From CAZPXZ01 sp965221505 (GTDB taxonomy: Bacteria; Pseudomonadota; Alphaproteobacteria; Rhodobacterales; CAZPXZ01): a DNA stretch of 64,000 bases. Positions 26,058-34,922 of the stretch are shown piece after piece. The first letter of the stretch is position 1. Each line of letters opens with the position of its first letter. The position numbers and the translations under genes were made by a program. The stretch lies in the NCBI GenBank assembly GCA_965221505.1, contig CBDCSI010000001.1, positions 310,001 to 374,000 of the forward strand, read 5' to 3'. The notes under the pieces were generated by a model that ran no database searches, had not been told where the DNA came from, and saw only the letters and a list, made by a program, of their open reading frames with translations.

Positions 26058-27076
26058 CCGCGCCCGTGCTCGAGGCCGCCGGCCTGACCAAGCGATTTCG
26101 GATCGGGGGTCTCCTGAGCGGCGGCGTCCGGCAGGTTCGCGCAGTGGAGGAGGTGGACCTCGAAATCCTTCGCGGGGAGACTCTCGGGCTGGTCGGGGAG
26201 AGCGGTTGCGGCAAGTCGACGGTCGGGCGCCTGCTGCTTCGGCTGGAGGAGCCGACCGCGGGCACGGTGCGGCTGATGGGCGAAGACATCGGCGCGGTGT
26301 CGGGGCGCGACCTGCGCGCGCTGCGCAGCCGGATGCAGATCGTGTTTCAGGACCCGTTCTCGTCGCTCAACCCGCGCCACCGCGTACGCGACATCCTTGC
26401 GGCCCCCTTCCGCATTCACGGGCGGCGAACGGGGTCGGAATTGGCAGACGCGACCGCTTCGTTGCTCCGGCGCGTCGGGCTGGACGAGTCGGCCGGGCGC
26501 AAGTATCCGCACGAGTTCTCGGGCGGGCAGCGCCAGCGAATCGGGATCGCGCGCGCGCTCGCGCTCGAGCCGGACGTGATCGTGTGCGACGAGCCGGTCT
26601 CCGCGCTCGACGTGTCGGTCAAGGCCCAGATCGTCAACCTGCTGCGGGATCTGCAGTACGACACGGGGGTTGCGCTCCTCTTTATCTCGCACGACCTGGC
26701 CGTCGTCGAGAACGTCGCCGACCGGGTTGCGGTGATGTATCTCGGGCGCATCGTCGAGCTCGCCGACCGCGACCGGCTGTTCGACGCGCCCGCGCATCCC
26801 TATACCCGGGCGCTTCTCGGCGCCGTTCCGGTTCCGGATCCGTCCGGGCGGAGCCGGGTCCGGGCGACGGTGCTGGGCGAAGTGCCGAGTCCGGTCGATC
26901 CGCCCTCCGGCTGTCCGTTCCATCCCCGTTGCGCCCATGCGCGGGCGGCGTGCAGGGAGAGTCTTCCCCGATTGCGGGAGGTCCACCCGAGCGGCCATCT
27001 GGCCGCGTGCCATCGGGTGGAGGAATTGGCGGATGAGGCGGTGCCGTTGGATCGGGGTCGGATCGCGAGGGGATGA
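26054..27076 (+). CDS. ABC importer ATPase, DppF type
   Basis: A 340-residue ATP-binding subunit. GESGCGKST, FQDPFSSLNPR, FSGGQRQR, VIVCDEPVSALD and SHDL are the Walker A, Q-loop, signature, Walker B and H-loop. The C-terminal CPFHPRCAHARAAC matches the cysteine cluster of OppF/DppF tails. It overlaps the DppD-type gene by four bases (ATGA). It is the last gene of the operon: 224 bases separate it from the next gene. Confidence 0.9.
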   Translation: MTAPVLEAAGLTKRFRIGGLLSGGVRQVRAVEEVDLEILRGETLGLVGESGCGKSTVGRLLLRLEEPTAGTVRLMGEDIGAVSGRDLRALRSRMQIVFQDPFSSLNPRHRVRDILAAPFRIHGRRTGSELADATASLLRRVGLDESAGRKYPHEFSGGQRQRIGIARALALEPDVIVCDEPVSALDVSVKAQIVNLLRDLQYDTGVALLFISHDLAVVENVADRVAVMYLGRIVELADRDRLFDAPAHPYTRALLGAVPVPDPSGRSRVRATVLGEVPSPVDPPSGCPFHPRCAHARAACRESLPRLREVHPSGHLAACHRVEELADEAVPLDRGRIARG

Positions 27077-27300
27077 GCGGCAGGCAACCGGGCGGTGTGG
27101 GGACCTGAGGCGGCGCCGGCGAACGGAACGGCACCGCCGGCGGGATCCTCTCGGCGTCATGCGGCACGGGTTTGCTGCGATTGCTCCGGTGTGGCCTCTT
27201 CCGTTCTCGGGAGCGTCTACACCCTGGCGCCGCCCTGCCGTATGCTGTGCGCCCGGTGACCCGGCGGACCCGGCATTGGATTGCAGAAAGGATTCGGAGC

Positions 27301-28608
27301 TTGCCCCATCAGTATCTGAAGCGTGCCGCACGCACGGCCGCAACCGGCGAGAGCCGGGTTCGGGAGACGGTCGCGCAGATGCTCGGCGAGATTCGCGCCG
27401 GCGGCGAGGAGCGGGTTCGCGCCTATGCCCGGCAGTTCGACGACTGGACCGGGGACGTCGTGCTCCCGGAAGAGACGCTGCTGGAGGCGGAATCGCGCGT
27501 GCCGGCCGCGCTCCGGGACGACATCCGCTTCGCGCGCGACCGCGTGCGGCGCTTCGCCGAGGCGCAGCTGGCTTCGCTCGGCGAGACCGAGATCGAGCTC
27601 GCGCCCGGCCTGACGGCCGGCCACCGGAACGTTCCGGTCGACACGGCCGGCTGCTACGCGCCGGGCGGCCGCTACGCGCACGTCGCCTCCGCGATCATGT
27701 CCGTGACCACGGCGCGCGCCGCCGGGGTGCGCCACGTGGTCGCCTGCACCCCTGCGAAGGCGCCCGTCGGCGCCCCGCCCGCCATTCTGTACGCACTCCG
27801 CGCCTGCGGCGCCGACGCGGTCCTGGCGCTCGGCGGCGCCCCCGCCGTCGCGTCCATGGCGTTCGGCCTTTTCGGCCAGCCGCGCGCGGATATCCTGGTC
27901 GGACCCGGCAACCCCTTCGTCGCCGAAGCCAAGCGCATGCTCTACGGCGAGGTCGGCATCGACATGTTCGCCGGTCCGACCGAAGTGCTCGTGGTCGCGG
28001 ACGAGACGGCCGATCCGGAACTCGTCGCGATCGACCTGGTCGGGCAGGCGGAGCACGGCCCGGACTCCCCGGCCTGGCTCGTGTCGCTATCCCGGGAGCT
28101 GGCGGAGAGGGCGCTCGACGCCGTCCCCGGCCTCGTCGACGCGCTCCCGGAGCCGAATCGAACCAACGCGGCCGCCGCGTGGCGCGACTACGGCGAAGTC
28201 GTGGTGGCCGGGACGCGCGAGGAGGCGGCGGCCCTGTGCGACCGCTACGCGCCGGAGCACCTGGAGGTCCACTGCGCGGATCTCGACTGGTGGCTGGGCC
28301 GGCTGCGCAACTACGGATCCCTCTTTCTCGGCGAGGAAACCACGGTGGCCTACGGCGACAAGACCTCCGGACCCAATCACATCCTGCCGACCAAGGGAGC
28401 GGCCCGTTACACCGGCGGCCTCTGGGTCGGGAAGTTCCTGAAGACGGTCACATGGCAGCGCATGTCGCGCGAAGCCAACCGGGAAGTCGGACCCGTCGCC
28501 GCCCGGCTCTCGCGTCTCGAGGGGATGGAGGCGCATGCGCAGACCGCGGACCTGCGACTCGCCAGGTGGTTCCCGGAGGAGACCTTCGATCTCGGTCGCT
28601 CGCCCTGA
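27301..28608 (+). CDS. Histidinol-dehydrogenase-family enzyme, HpsN-like (sulfopropanediol 3-dehydrogenase type)
   Basis: A zinc, NAD-dependent dehydrogenase of 435 residues. The TTG at 27301 follows AAAGGA at good spacing and yields the family start (M)PHQYLKRA; a GTG at 27256 is possible. The HisD active site is intact: Q-A-E-H in GQAEHGPDS (zinc), E-H in APEHLEVH (general base), Asp in YGDKTSG, and the last zinc His in EGMEAHAQ. The N-terminal YLKR and the absence of his genes place it with HpsN, which oxidises dihydroxypropanesulfonate to sulfolactate, and not with histidine synthesis. A TRAP importer follows, as in hps loci. A second paralogue is at 42073-43383. Confidence 0.82.
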   Translation: MPHQYLKRAARTAATGESRVRETVAQMLGEIRAGGEERVRAYARQFDDWTGDVVLPEETLLEAESRVPAALRDDIRFARDRVRRFAEAQLASLGETEIELAPGLTAGHRNVPVDTAGCYAPGGRYAHVASAIMSVTTARAAGVRHVVACTPAKAPVGAPPAILYALRACGADAVLALGGAPAVASMAFGLFGQPRADILVGPGNPFVAEAKRMLYGEVGIDMFAGPTEVLVVADETADPELVAIDLVGQAEHGPDSPAWLVSLSRELAERALDAVPGLVDALPEPNRTNAAAAWRDYGEVVVAGTREEAAALCDRYAPEHLEVHCADLDWWLGRLRNYGSLFLGEETTVAYGDKTSGPNHILPTKGAARYTGGLWVGKFLKTVTWQRMSREANREVGPVAARLSRLEGMEAHAQTADLRLARWFPEETFDLGRSP

Positions 28609-28739
28609 ACGGCGGCGGAATTCGGCCCGGAAGCCGCACGATGACAGCGCCGCCGAACATGGCTAAGGTATCGCAGCTTTCTCTATGTCGGGAGACGCGC
28701 GCGAACCACTGGCCCTTATTCGGCCCGCCCTGTCCTGTT

Positions 28740-28755
28740 GCGAAACGCGTTTCGC
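28740..28755. promoter_or_regulatory. 16-bp perfect palindrome upstream of the TRAP operon
   Basis: GCGAAACGCGTTTCGC reads the same on both strands and lies 115 bases ahead of the TRAP binding-protein gene, after the HpsN-like gene. No -10/-35 pair is certain nearby. It looks like an operator for a dimeric repressor, of a kind not encoded within this region. Low certainty that it is functional. Confidence 0.35.
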
Positions 28756-28869
28756 GAGCCTCGGATTCGGTCGGTCGGAACGTGGCGTGAGTTCAGGCTC
28801 GGCCGCATCCCGCCACGAGAATTCCGAACGCGAACGCAGGGGGCGTTCGCCCAAGAAGGAGCAATACGA

Positions 28870-29964
28870 ATGAAGTCCATGATCAGACTCGCGGTGGGAG
28901 TCGCGTTCGCCGGGGCGCTGGTCGGCGCCGCGTCCGCCGCCACCACTATCCGGATCCAGTCCGCCACCACCGCCAAGTCGGACGAGGGAGTCATGCTCGC
29001 CGAGTTCGCCGACGACGTGGCGGCGCTGACCAACGGCGAGGTACAGATCGAGATCCTGCCGGCCGGCGCGGTCGTCGGCGTGTTCGAGATCCTGGACGCG
29101 GTCGACAGCGGACTCGTCGAGGGCGGCTTCGCCTGGACGCATTACTGGTCCGGCAAGCATCCGGCAGCGATGCTGTTCGGTTCGCCCGTCGCCGGCGCCG
29201 GCGTCGGCATCGACAACTTCGCCTATATCAGCTGGTATCTGTACGGCGGCGGCATGGAACTCTACGACCAGCTCTGGCAGGAGATGGGCGTAAACGTGAA
29301 GGGGCTGGTGGTGCAGCCGGTCGGCCCGGAGGCGCTCGGCTGGTTCCGCGAGCCGATCAATTCCATGGACGACTTCCGCAAATACCGGTTCCGCACCCCG
29401 CCGGGCATCCCGGGTCAGACCTACAAGGACATCGGCGTGGCTTCCGTCGCCATGGGCGGCGGGGACATCCTGCCGGCGCTCGAGAGCGGCGCGATCGACG
29501 CCGCCGAATGGTGCTGCCCCAAACCCGACTCGGTCTTCGGCCTGCACAAGGTGCTGAAGCACTACTACCTGCAGGGACTGCACCAGGTCGTGGTGAACGC
29601 GGACATCTACATCAACGGCGACGTCTGGAACAGCCTCACGGAGAACCAGCAGCGCGCCATGGAAGTGGCCGCCAACGCCTCGCTGATGAAGGCGGTCGCC
29701 TATCGCATCATCGAGAACGGCAAGGCGCTGAAGGACCTCACCGAGAACCACGGCGTGATCCTGCACGATACCCCGACGGACTACTTCAAGGCGTATATGG
29801 ACGCGGCGCGCGCGACGCTGGAGCAGAACGCGGCCGATAACGAGTTCTTCGGCGCGGTCTGGCAGAGCCAGAAGGACTTCGCCGCGATCGCGGTTCCGTT
29901 CTGGGCCGGTGCGCAGACCTCGAACGCGCAGCTCGGCAAGGCTTTCGCGGACAGCCTGAAATAG
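28870..29964 (+). CDS. TRAP importer substrate-binding protein (DctP family)
   Basis: A periplasmic protein of 364 residues with a signal peptide ending GAASA near residue 23. The DctP features are visible: a TTIRIQSATT start, the RFRTPPGIPGQTYKDIG region containing the arginine that usually binds a carboxylate or sulfonate, and the EWCCPKPDS segment. The ATG follows AAGGAGCAATACGA, a strong ribosome site. Next come the small and large TRAP permeases, so the trio is complete. The HpsN-like gene upstream suggests a C3 diol or sulfonate as one possible ligand, but this is inference. Confidence 0.88.
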   Translation: MKSMIRLAVGVAFAGALVGAASAATTIRIQSATTAKSDEGVMLAEFADDVAALTNGEVQIEILPAGAVVGVFEILDAVDSGLVEGGFAWTHYWSGKHPAAMLFGSPVAGAGVGIDNFAYISWYLYGGGMELYDQLWQEMGVNVKGLVVQPVGPEALGWFREPINSMDDFRKYRFRTPPGIPGQTYKDIGVASVAMGGGDILPALESGAIDAAEWCCPKPDSVFGLHKVLKHYYLQGLHQVVVNADIYINGDVWNSLTENQQRAMEVAANASLMKAVAYRIIENGKALKDLTENHGVILHDTPTDYFKAYMDAARATLEQNAADNEFFGAVWQSQKDFAAIAVPFWAGAQTSNAQLGKAFADSLK

Positions 29965-30049
29965 ACCCGGCGGAACGGTCGGACCGTTCGCGCGCCGACG
30001 GACCCCGGATCGGGATTCCGGCCGTGAACGCGCCTTTCGTCAGTCATGC

Positions 30050-30076
30050 GGCCCCCGGCGCGACGCGCCGGGGGCC
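30050..30076 (+). promoter_or_regulatory. Perfect 11-bp intercistronic stem-loop after the TRAP binding-protein gene
   Basis: GGCCCCCGGCG (30050-30060), loop CGACG, then CGCCGGGGGCC (30066-30076). The stem is perfect, GC-rich and sits 12 bases before the small permease start, after the binding-protein stop at 29964. A smaller palindrome (GAACGG ... CCGTTC) lies at about 29973-29989. No T-run follows. Equivalent stem-loops occur in three other binding-protein operons in this window. Confidence 0.7.
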
Positions 30077-30087
30077 TTGCGCATCCG

Positions 30088-30681
30088 ATGCAGCCTGAAG
30101 AACTCGACCCCGGCGACGAGTTGATCGCCGAGCGGCGGCATGTCGGCCGCCTGCCGTCGGACATGGCGCCGTGGATGCGGGCGATCGTCGGCTCCATCGA
30201 CCACTTCAGTCTCTGGTGCGGCAGGGTCTTCTGCCTGCTGCTCATCCCGATGCTGCTGGTCATGGTGCACGAAGTCGTCGCGCGGAAGCTCTTCCTCGCG
30301 CCGACGGACTGGGCCTACGATCTCAGCCGGATGGCCTCCGGCGCGCTGTTCATGCTCGGCGCGGCCTACGCGCTCATGCGCGGCGTGCATATCCGGGCCG
30401 ACTTCCTGTACCGGACCCTGTCGGTGCGCCGCCAGGGAACCGTGGACCTCGCCCTCTACCTCCTGTTCTACTTCCCGTCGCTGATCCTGTTCTTCTGGGT
30501 CACCTTCGACTACGCGTTCAATTCGTTCATGCGCAACGAGTCGGTGAACGACACCGCATGGATGCCCATCGTGTGGCCGTTGCGCTTCACCATGCCGATC
30601 GGCGCCGCAATGCTCATCCTTCAGGGAGTCTCCGAGTCCCTGAAATGCGTCTACGCGATCCATAAGTCCCGCTGGCCATGA
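30088..30681 (+). CDS. TRAP importer small permease (DctQ family)
   Basis: A 197-residue inner-membrane protein with four hydrophobic helices (roughly residues 45-70, 83-103, 123-143 and 165-187) and the DctQ-type periplasmic and cytoplasmic loops, including the EVVARKLF segment after the first helix and HIRADFLY between helices two and three. The ATG at 30088 is preferred because the hairpin occupies the bases before it; no strong ribosome site is visible. The gene overlaps the large permease by four bases. The N-terminal 40 residues are acidic and longer than usual for the family. Confidence 0.83.
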   Translation: MQPEELDPGDELIAERRHVGRLPSDMAPWMRAIVGSIDHFSLWCGRVFCLLLIPMLLVMVHEVVARKLFLAPTDWAYDLSRMASGALFMLGAAYALMRGVHIRADFLYRTLSVRRQGTVDLALYLLFYFPSLILFFWVTFDYAFNSFMRNESVNDTAWMPIVWPLRFTMPIGAAMLILQGVSESLKCVYAIHKSRWP

Positions 30682-32018
30682 TCGAAGCGCTGGTCAATCT
30701 CGACCCGGCCGTGATCGGCCTGATCATGGTCGGCGTGATGCTCTTCGCCATCTTCGTCGGCTTTCCGATCTCCTTCACGCTGATCTTCCTCGGCGTCGCC
30801 TTCGGATATTGGGGCTTCGGGAACCTCGTGTTTTTCCTGATGACGCTCCAGTTCAATCAGGTGATGCTGGAACAGACCCTGGCCGCGGTGCCCCTGTTCG
30901 TGTTCATGGGTCTGATGATGGAGCAGGCCGGCCTCATGGAACGCCTGTTCCGCTCCGTGCAGCTCATGCTCGCCTCGACGCGGGGCTCGCTCTACGTCGC
31001 GGTCCTGTTCGTGTCCACCATCTTCGCCGCGGCGACCGGAATCGTCGGCGCCTCGGTGACCATCCTCGGCATCATGGCCGCGAAGACCATGAACCGGTCC
31101 GGCTACGACGTACGGCTGGCGGCCGGGACCATCACCGCCGGCGGAACGCTCGGCATCCTCATCCCGCCGTCGATCATGCTGGTGGTGATGGGGCCGGTGC
31201 TCGAAATCCCGGTCACCGACCTGTTCGCCGCCGCGATCCTTCCCGGCGCCATGCTGGCCGTGCTGTACGTCGGCTATTCGCTGGTTCGCTGCTGGCTCGA
31301 CCCGTCGCTGGGGCCGCCGCTGCCGGAATCGGAGCGGGCGAACGACTGGGCGGTCGTCGCGCGCGAATTTTTCCTCGGCCTGGTTCCGCCCGCCGCGCTG
31401 GTGGCGTTTGCGCTCGGCTCCATCCTTCTCGGTTGGGCGACGCCGACGGAGGGCGCGGGGTGCGGCGCCTTCGGCGCGCTCTTGCTGACCGTCGCCTATG
31501 GCCGGCTGACCTGGCAGCGGCTCGGGACGGCATTGATCAAGACGCTCGAGATCTCGGTCCTGATCCTGTTCCTGGTCGCGGCGTCCAACTTCTTCGGCGC
31601 GGTCTTCTCCCGGCTCGGCACGCCGTTCCTGCTGACGGAACTGCTGCTCGGACTCGATCTCAGCCAGACGGCGGTGCTGATCCTCGTCATGGCCTTCATC
31701 TTCCTGCTCGGCTGGCCGCTCGAATGGGTGCCGATCGTCCTGATCATCGTGCCCATCCTGATCCCGCTGATGGACGAACTGGGGGTCAACCTGATCTGGT
31801 TCGGCATTCTCGTGGCGGTGAACCTGCAGACCGCCTGGCTCTCGCCGCCGGTGGCGTTGAGCGCGTATTTCCTGAAGGGCGTGGTTCCCGACTGGGACCT
31901 GAAAGACATCTATATGGGCATGCTGCAGTTCATGGTCATCCAGCTGCTCGGACTCGCGCTGGTGTTCGCCTTCCCGCAACTGGCGCTATGGCTGCCCGGA
32001 GTCCTCTACGGAAGCTGA
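30678..32018 (+). CDS. TRAP importer large permease (DctM family)
   Basis: A 446-residue, twelve-helix permease of the ion transporter superfamily. The sequence carries the DctM hallmarks GGTLGILIPPSIMLVV and the re-entrant repeat later, QTAWLSPPVALSAYF, plus the VPLFVFMGLMMEQAGL motif. It overlaps the small permease by four bases (ATGA), and completes a sodium- or proton-coupled importer with the binding protein. A stem-loop 6 bases after the stop may end the operon. Confidence 0.9.
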   Translation: MIEALVNLDPAVIGLIMVGVMLFAIFVGFPISFTLIFLGVAFGYWGFGNLVFFLMTLQFNQVMLEQTLAAVPLFVFMGLMMEQAGLMERLFRSVQLMLASTRGSLYVAVLFVSTIFAAATGIVGASVTILGIMAAKTMNRSGYDVRLAAGTITAGGTLGILIPPSIMLVVMGPVLEIPVTDLFAAAILPGAMLAVLYVGYSLVRCWLDPSLGPPLPESERANDWAVVAREFFLGLVPPAALVAFALGSILLGWATPTEGAGCGAFGALLLTVAYGRLTWQRLGTALIKTLEISVLILFLVAASNFFGAVFSRLGTPFLLTELLLGLDLSQTAVLILVMAFIFLLGWPLEWVPIVLIIVPILIPLMDELGVNLIWFGILVAVNLQTAWLSPPVALSAYFLKGVVPDWDLKDIYMGMLQFMVIQLLGLALVFAFPQLALWLPGVLYGS

Positions 32019-32023
32019 TCCCG

Positions 32024-32041
32024 GCGCCCGGACCCGGGCGC
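32024..32041. terminator. Possible bidirectional terminator between convergent genes
   Basis: GCGCCCG (32024-32030), loop GACC, CGGGCGC (32035-32041). It lies just after the TRAP large permease stop and before the end of the convergent GMC gene. A TTTT occurs only at 32071, so efficiency is doubtful; the position is the main support. Confidence 0.35.
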
Positions 32042-32117
32042 GCCCTGCCGCATTCCGACCGTTTTGCGACGCGCCCTCTTCGAACCGGCCCTGCCCGGCC
32101 CGGGCGCTGCGATTCGA

Positions 32118-33722
32118 TCAGTCGCGACGCTCCCGCCGACGGTCTTCCAGGATCATCTCCGCGGCCTTTTCGCCGATCATGATCGCCGGCGCGTTGGTGT
32201 TGCCGGAGGTGATCGTCGGCATGACCGACGCGTCGGCCACGCGCAGCCCCGCCACGCCCCGGACCCGGAGCCGGGCATCGACCACGGAGGCGTCGTCGCC
32301 GCCCATGCGGCAGGTGCCGACCGGGTGATAGATCGTTTGCGCCCGGTCGCGAACCCACTCCAGGATCTCGTCGTCGCTCTCGCATGCGGGTCCCGGTTCG
32401 CGTTCCCGGATCACGATGTCCGATAGCGGCGGGGTGGCTGCGATGCGTTGCGCGAGCCGAACGCCGGCGACGACGGTGCGCCGGTCGACCTCCGCTTCGA
32501 GATAGTTCGGCAAGATGTCCGGATGGTCCGCCGGGTTCGGGGACCGTATCCGGACTTGTCCGCGGCTCTCGGGCCGCAGCTGGCAGACGGAGGCGGTGAA
32601 GGCGGAGAAGGGGTCGAGGCCGTGCCCGGGACTGCCGGAGCTGAGCGGCTGCATGTGAAACTGGAGGTCGGGACTCGCGCTCTCCGGCAGGACGCGCACG
32701 AACGCGCCGACCTGGCTGGCGCCCATGGTCAAGGGACCGCTTCGGCGGAGCAGGAACTCGAGGCCGATGGCCATTCGGCCGATGAGGCTGTTGACCTCGT
32801 CGTTCAGGGTCGGCTCCGACACCTCGTAGACCGCCCGCGCCTGCAGGTGGTCCTGAAGGTTCTCGCCGACGTCCGGCAGGTCGCGGACGACCTCGATCCC
32901 CCGTTCTCTCAGGAGATCCGCCGGTCCGACGCCGGACAATTGCAGCAGTTGCGGCGAGCCGATGGCGCCGGCGGAGAGAATCACCTCGCCCGCGGCCCCG
33001 AGAGTCTCTGCGGATCCCTGCCGGTCGACTTCCACGGCCGTCGCGCGTCCCCCCTCGAACCGGACCCGCAGCGCATCGGCACGGGTGACGATTTGGAGAT
33101 TGGGCCTCCGCCGCGCCGGTCCGAGATAGGCGGCGGCGGCGGAACAGCGCAGGCCGTTCCGCGTCGTCAGCTGAAAGTAGCCGATCCCCTCCTGCTCCGG
33201 TCCGTTGAAATCGTCGTTCGGGGGTATGCCCACGGCACCGGCGGCTTCGATGAACCGGTCGCAAACCGGACGCCGGCAGCGGGCGTCGCTGACGTGGAGC
33301 GGTCCGGAAGCGCCGTGCCATTCGCTCTCGCCGCGCTCCTGCCGCTCCGAGCGCAGGAACAGGGGAAGCACGTCTTCCCATCCCCATCCCTCGGCGCCGA
33401 GCTGGCGCCAGTGGTCGTAGTCGCCCGGCTGGCCGCGCAGGTACAAGAGCCCGTTCAGCGCGCTGGATCCCCCGAGCACCTTGCCGCGCGGCCATTCGAT
33501 CGAACGGCCGTTCAGCCCGGCGTCCGGCGAAGTCCGGTAGCGCCAGTCGAGCCCGGGATGGTGCATGGTCTTGAAGTAACCGACCGGAACGTGAAGCCAC
33601 GGATTCCAGGCCCGACCGCCGGCCTCGACCAGCGCCACCCGGCATCCGGGATCCTCCGAGAGACGGGCGGCGACGGCACAGCCGGCCGACCCGGCGCCGA
33701 CCACGACGTAATCGAATTGCAC
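32118..33722 (-). CDS. GMC-family FAD oxidoreductase (choline/alcohol dehydrogenase type)
   Basis: A flavin enzyme of 534 residues. Its GTG start at 33722 has GGAGAAG ten bases upstream. The FAD motif VVVGAGSAG is at residues 5-14; GGSSALNG and the TLGAAGEVILSAGAIGSPQL region mark the GMC family; the C-terminus carries YHPVGTCRMG with the catalytic His and the GNTNAPAIMIGEKAAE segment with the second catalytic residue (Asn, as in many members). These enzymes oxidise primary alcohols to aldehydes, with electrons passed to oxygen or another acceptor. It is transcribed divergently from a zinc dehydrogenase and convergently with the TRAP operon, so it could act on the TRAP substrate or its product. 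Confidence 0.88.
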   Translation of the reverse strand: MQFDYVVVGAGSAGCAVAARLSEDPGCRVALVEAGGRAWNPWLHVPVGYFKTMHHPGLDWRYRTSPDAGLNGRSIEWPRGKVLGGSSALNGLLYLRGQPGDYDHWRQLGAEGWGWEDVLPLFLRSERQERGESEWHGASGPLHVSDARCRRPVCDRFIEAAGAVGIPPNDDFNGPEQEGIGYFQLTTRNGLRCSAAAAYLGPARRRPNLQIVTRADALRVRFEGGRATAVEVDRQGSAETLGAAGEVILSAGAIGSPQLLQLSGVGPADLLRERGIEVVRDLPDVGENLQDHLQARAVYEVSEPTLNDEVNSLIGRMAIGLEFLLRRSGPLTMGASQVGAFVRVLPESASPDLQFHMQPLSSGSPGHGLDPFSAFTASVCQLRPESRGQVRIRSPNPADHPDILPNYLEAEVDRRTVVAGVRLAQRIAATPPLSDIVIREREPGPACESDDEILEWVRDRAQTIYHPVGTCRMGGDDASVVDARLRVRGVAGLRVADASVMPTITSGNTNAPAIMIGEKAAEMILEDRRRERRD

Positions 33723-33912
33723 GCGGCTTCTCCGTTTCGGAACGACGCTCGGCGGCGCCCGGAGCCGGTCCGGGGCCTGCAAGCGACGCACTCCGGGGGC
33801 AGTGCGGATGCGGCCTGCGGCCGCGGCGGCAGGATAGCGTATCATGCAGCCTCGATGCACGGCGGCCGTCGGGTTCCGGCCGCGGCGGGAACGGGCGCGG
33901 GGCGGCGACGGA

Positions 33913-34896
33913 ATGAAGGCACTGGCGTATGTGGGCGAACGCGCGAGCGAGATTCGCGACGTGGCCGACGCTGCGGCGGCGGACGGAGAGGCGGTGGTCT
34001 CGGTCGAGGCGGCCGGCATCTGCGGGTCCGACATGCATGCCTGGATGGGGCACGATCCGCGCCGGCGAGCGCCTCTGGTTCTGGGGCACGAGGTGGCGGG
34101 CGTCGTGTCCGGGGGCGCTCTGGACGGCCGGCGGGTCGCGCTGAACCCGCTGATCTCCTGCGGATCCTGCCCCGCTTGCGCTGCCGGCCGCACCAACCTG
34201 TGCAGCCGGCGCGGCATGATCGGCATGTCGCGCCCGGGCGGGTTCGCCGAACGCGTCTCGATACCGGAGCGCAACCTGATCGAGATCCCGCCCGGCCTGG
34301 ACTCGCTGCGCGCGTCCCTGATGGAGCCCTGCGCCTGCGCCTGGCACGCGGCGAGCCTCCTGGCGCGCGCGAGCCGGCAGCCGACGGCGGCCTGCAACGC
34401 CCTGGTCGTCGGAGGAGGCGCGATCGGACTGCTCTCGGGGCTGGTGCTGCGAGCCTGGGGCGCGGCCGACGTCGTCGTGGCGGAGACCAATCCCCTGCGT
34501 CGCGAGACGGTGTCCGCGGCCGGCCTGCCGGCGCGTCATCCGACGGACGGCATCCCCTCGGGCGGTTTCGACCTCGTCGTGGACGCGGTGGGCTCGGTTC
34601 GGAGCCGGGCCCTCGCGATCGGGTCGGTTCGCGCCGGCGGCGCCGTCGCCCATCTCGGCCTGCAGGAGGACGCCGGCGAGTTCGACGCGCGGCGATTGAC
34701 GCTGGCGGAAGTCGCCTGGCTCGGCGTCTACACCTATGTGGAGGCGGACCTCCGCGCGTCGCTCGTCGCGCTGGCGGACGGCCGGATGGGCGCGCTCGAC
34801 TGGATCGAGGCCCGACCGCTCGACGCGGGGCCGCAGGCGTTTCGCGACATTGCCGAAGGTGCGGCTGCGGCCCCGAAAGTCGTTCTGGTTCCGTAG
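33913..34896 (+). CDS. Zinc-dependent medium-chain dehydrogenase (sorbitol/threonine dehydrogenase-like)
   Basis: A 327-residue dehydrogenase. The catalytic zinc site is in GICGSDMH and GHEVAGV; the structural cysteines are in CGSCPACAAGRTNLC. The nucleotide site is VVGGGAIGLLSG. The ATG at 33913 is chosen over an ATG at 33844 because only the shorter form begins like the family (MKALAYVGER). Members oxidise polyols, threonine or 2-alcohols. It shares a 190-base divergent promoter region with the GMC gene. The role with the TRAP importer and HpsN-like enzyme is inference. Confidence 0.85.
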   Translation: MKALAYVGERASEIRDVADAAAADGEAVVSVEAAGICGSDMHAWMGHDPRRRAPLVLGHEVAGVVSGGALDGRRVALNPLISCGSCPACAAGRTNLCSRRGMIGMSRPGGFAERVSIPERNLIEIPPGLDSLRASLMEPCACAWHAASLLARASRQPTAACNALVVGGGAIGLLSGLVLRAWGAADVVVAETNPLRRETVSAAGLPARHPTDGIPSGGFDLVVDAVGSVRSRALAIGSVRAGGAVAHLGLQEDAGEFDARRLTLAEVAWLGVYTYVEADLRASLVALADGRMGALDWIEARPLDAGPQAFRDIAEGAAAAPKVVLVP

Positions 34897-34922
34897 AGTT
34901 CCGCACCTCCGGACCGTCGCGG

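Noticed and set aside
27301..28608. Histidine biosynthesis gene hisD
   Set aside because: No other his gene is near, two paralogues lie in catabolic operons, and the YLKR start matches the HpsN-like branch.
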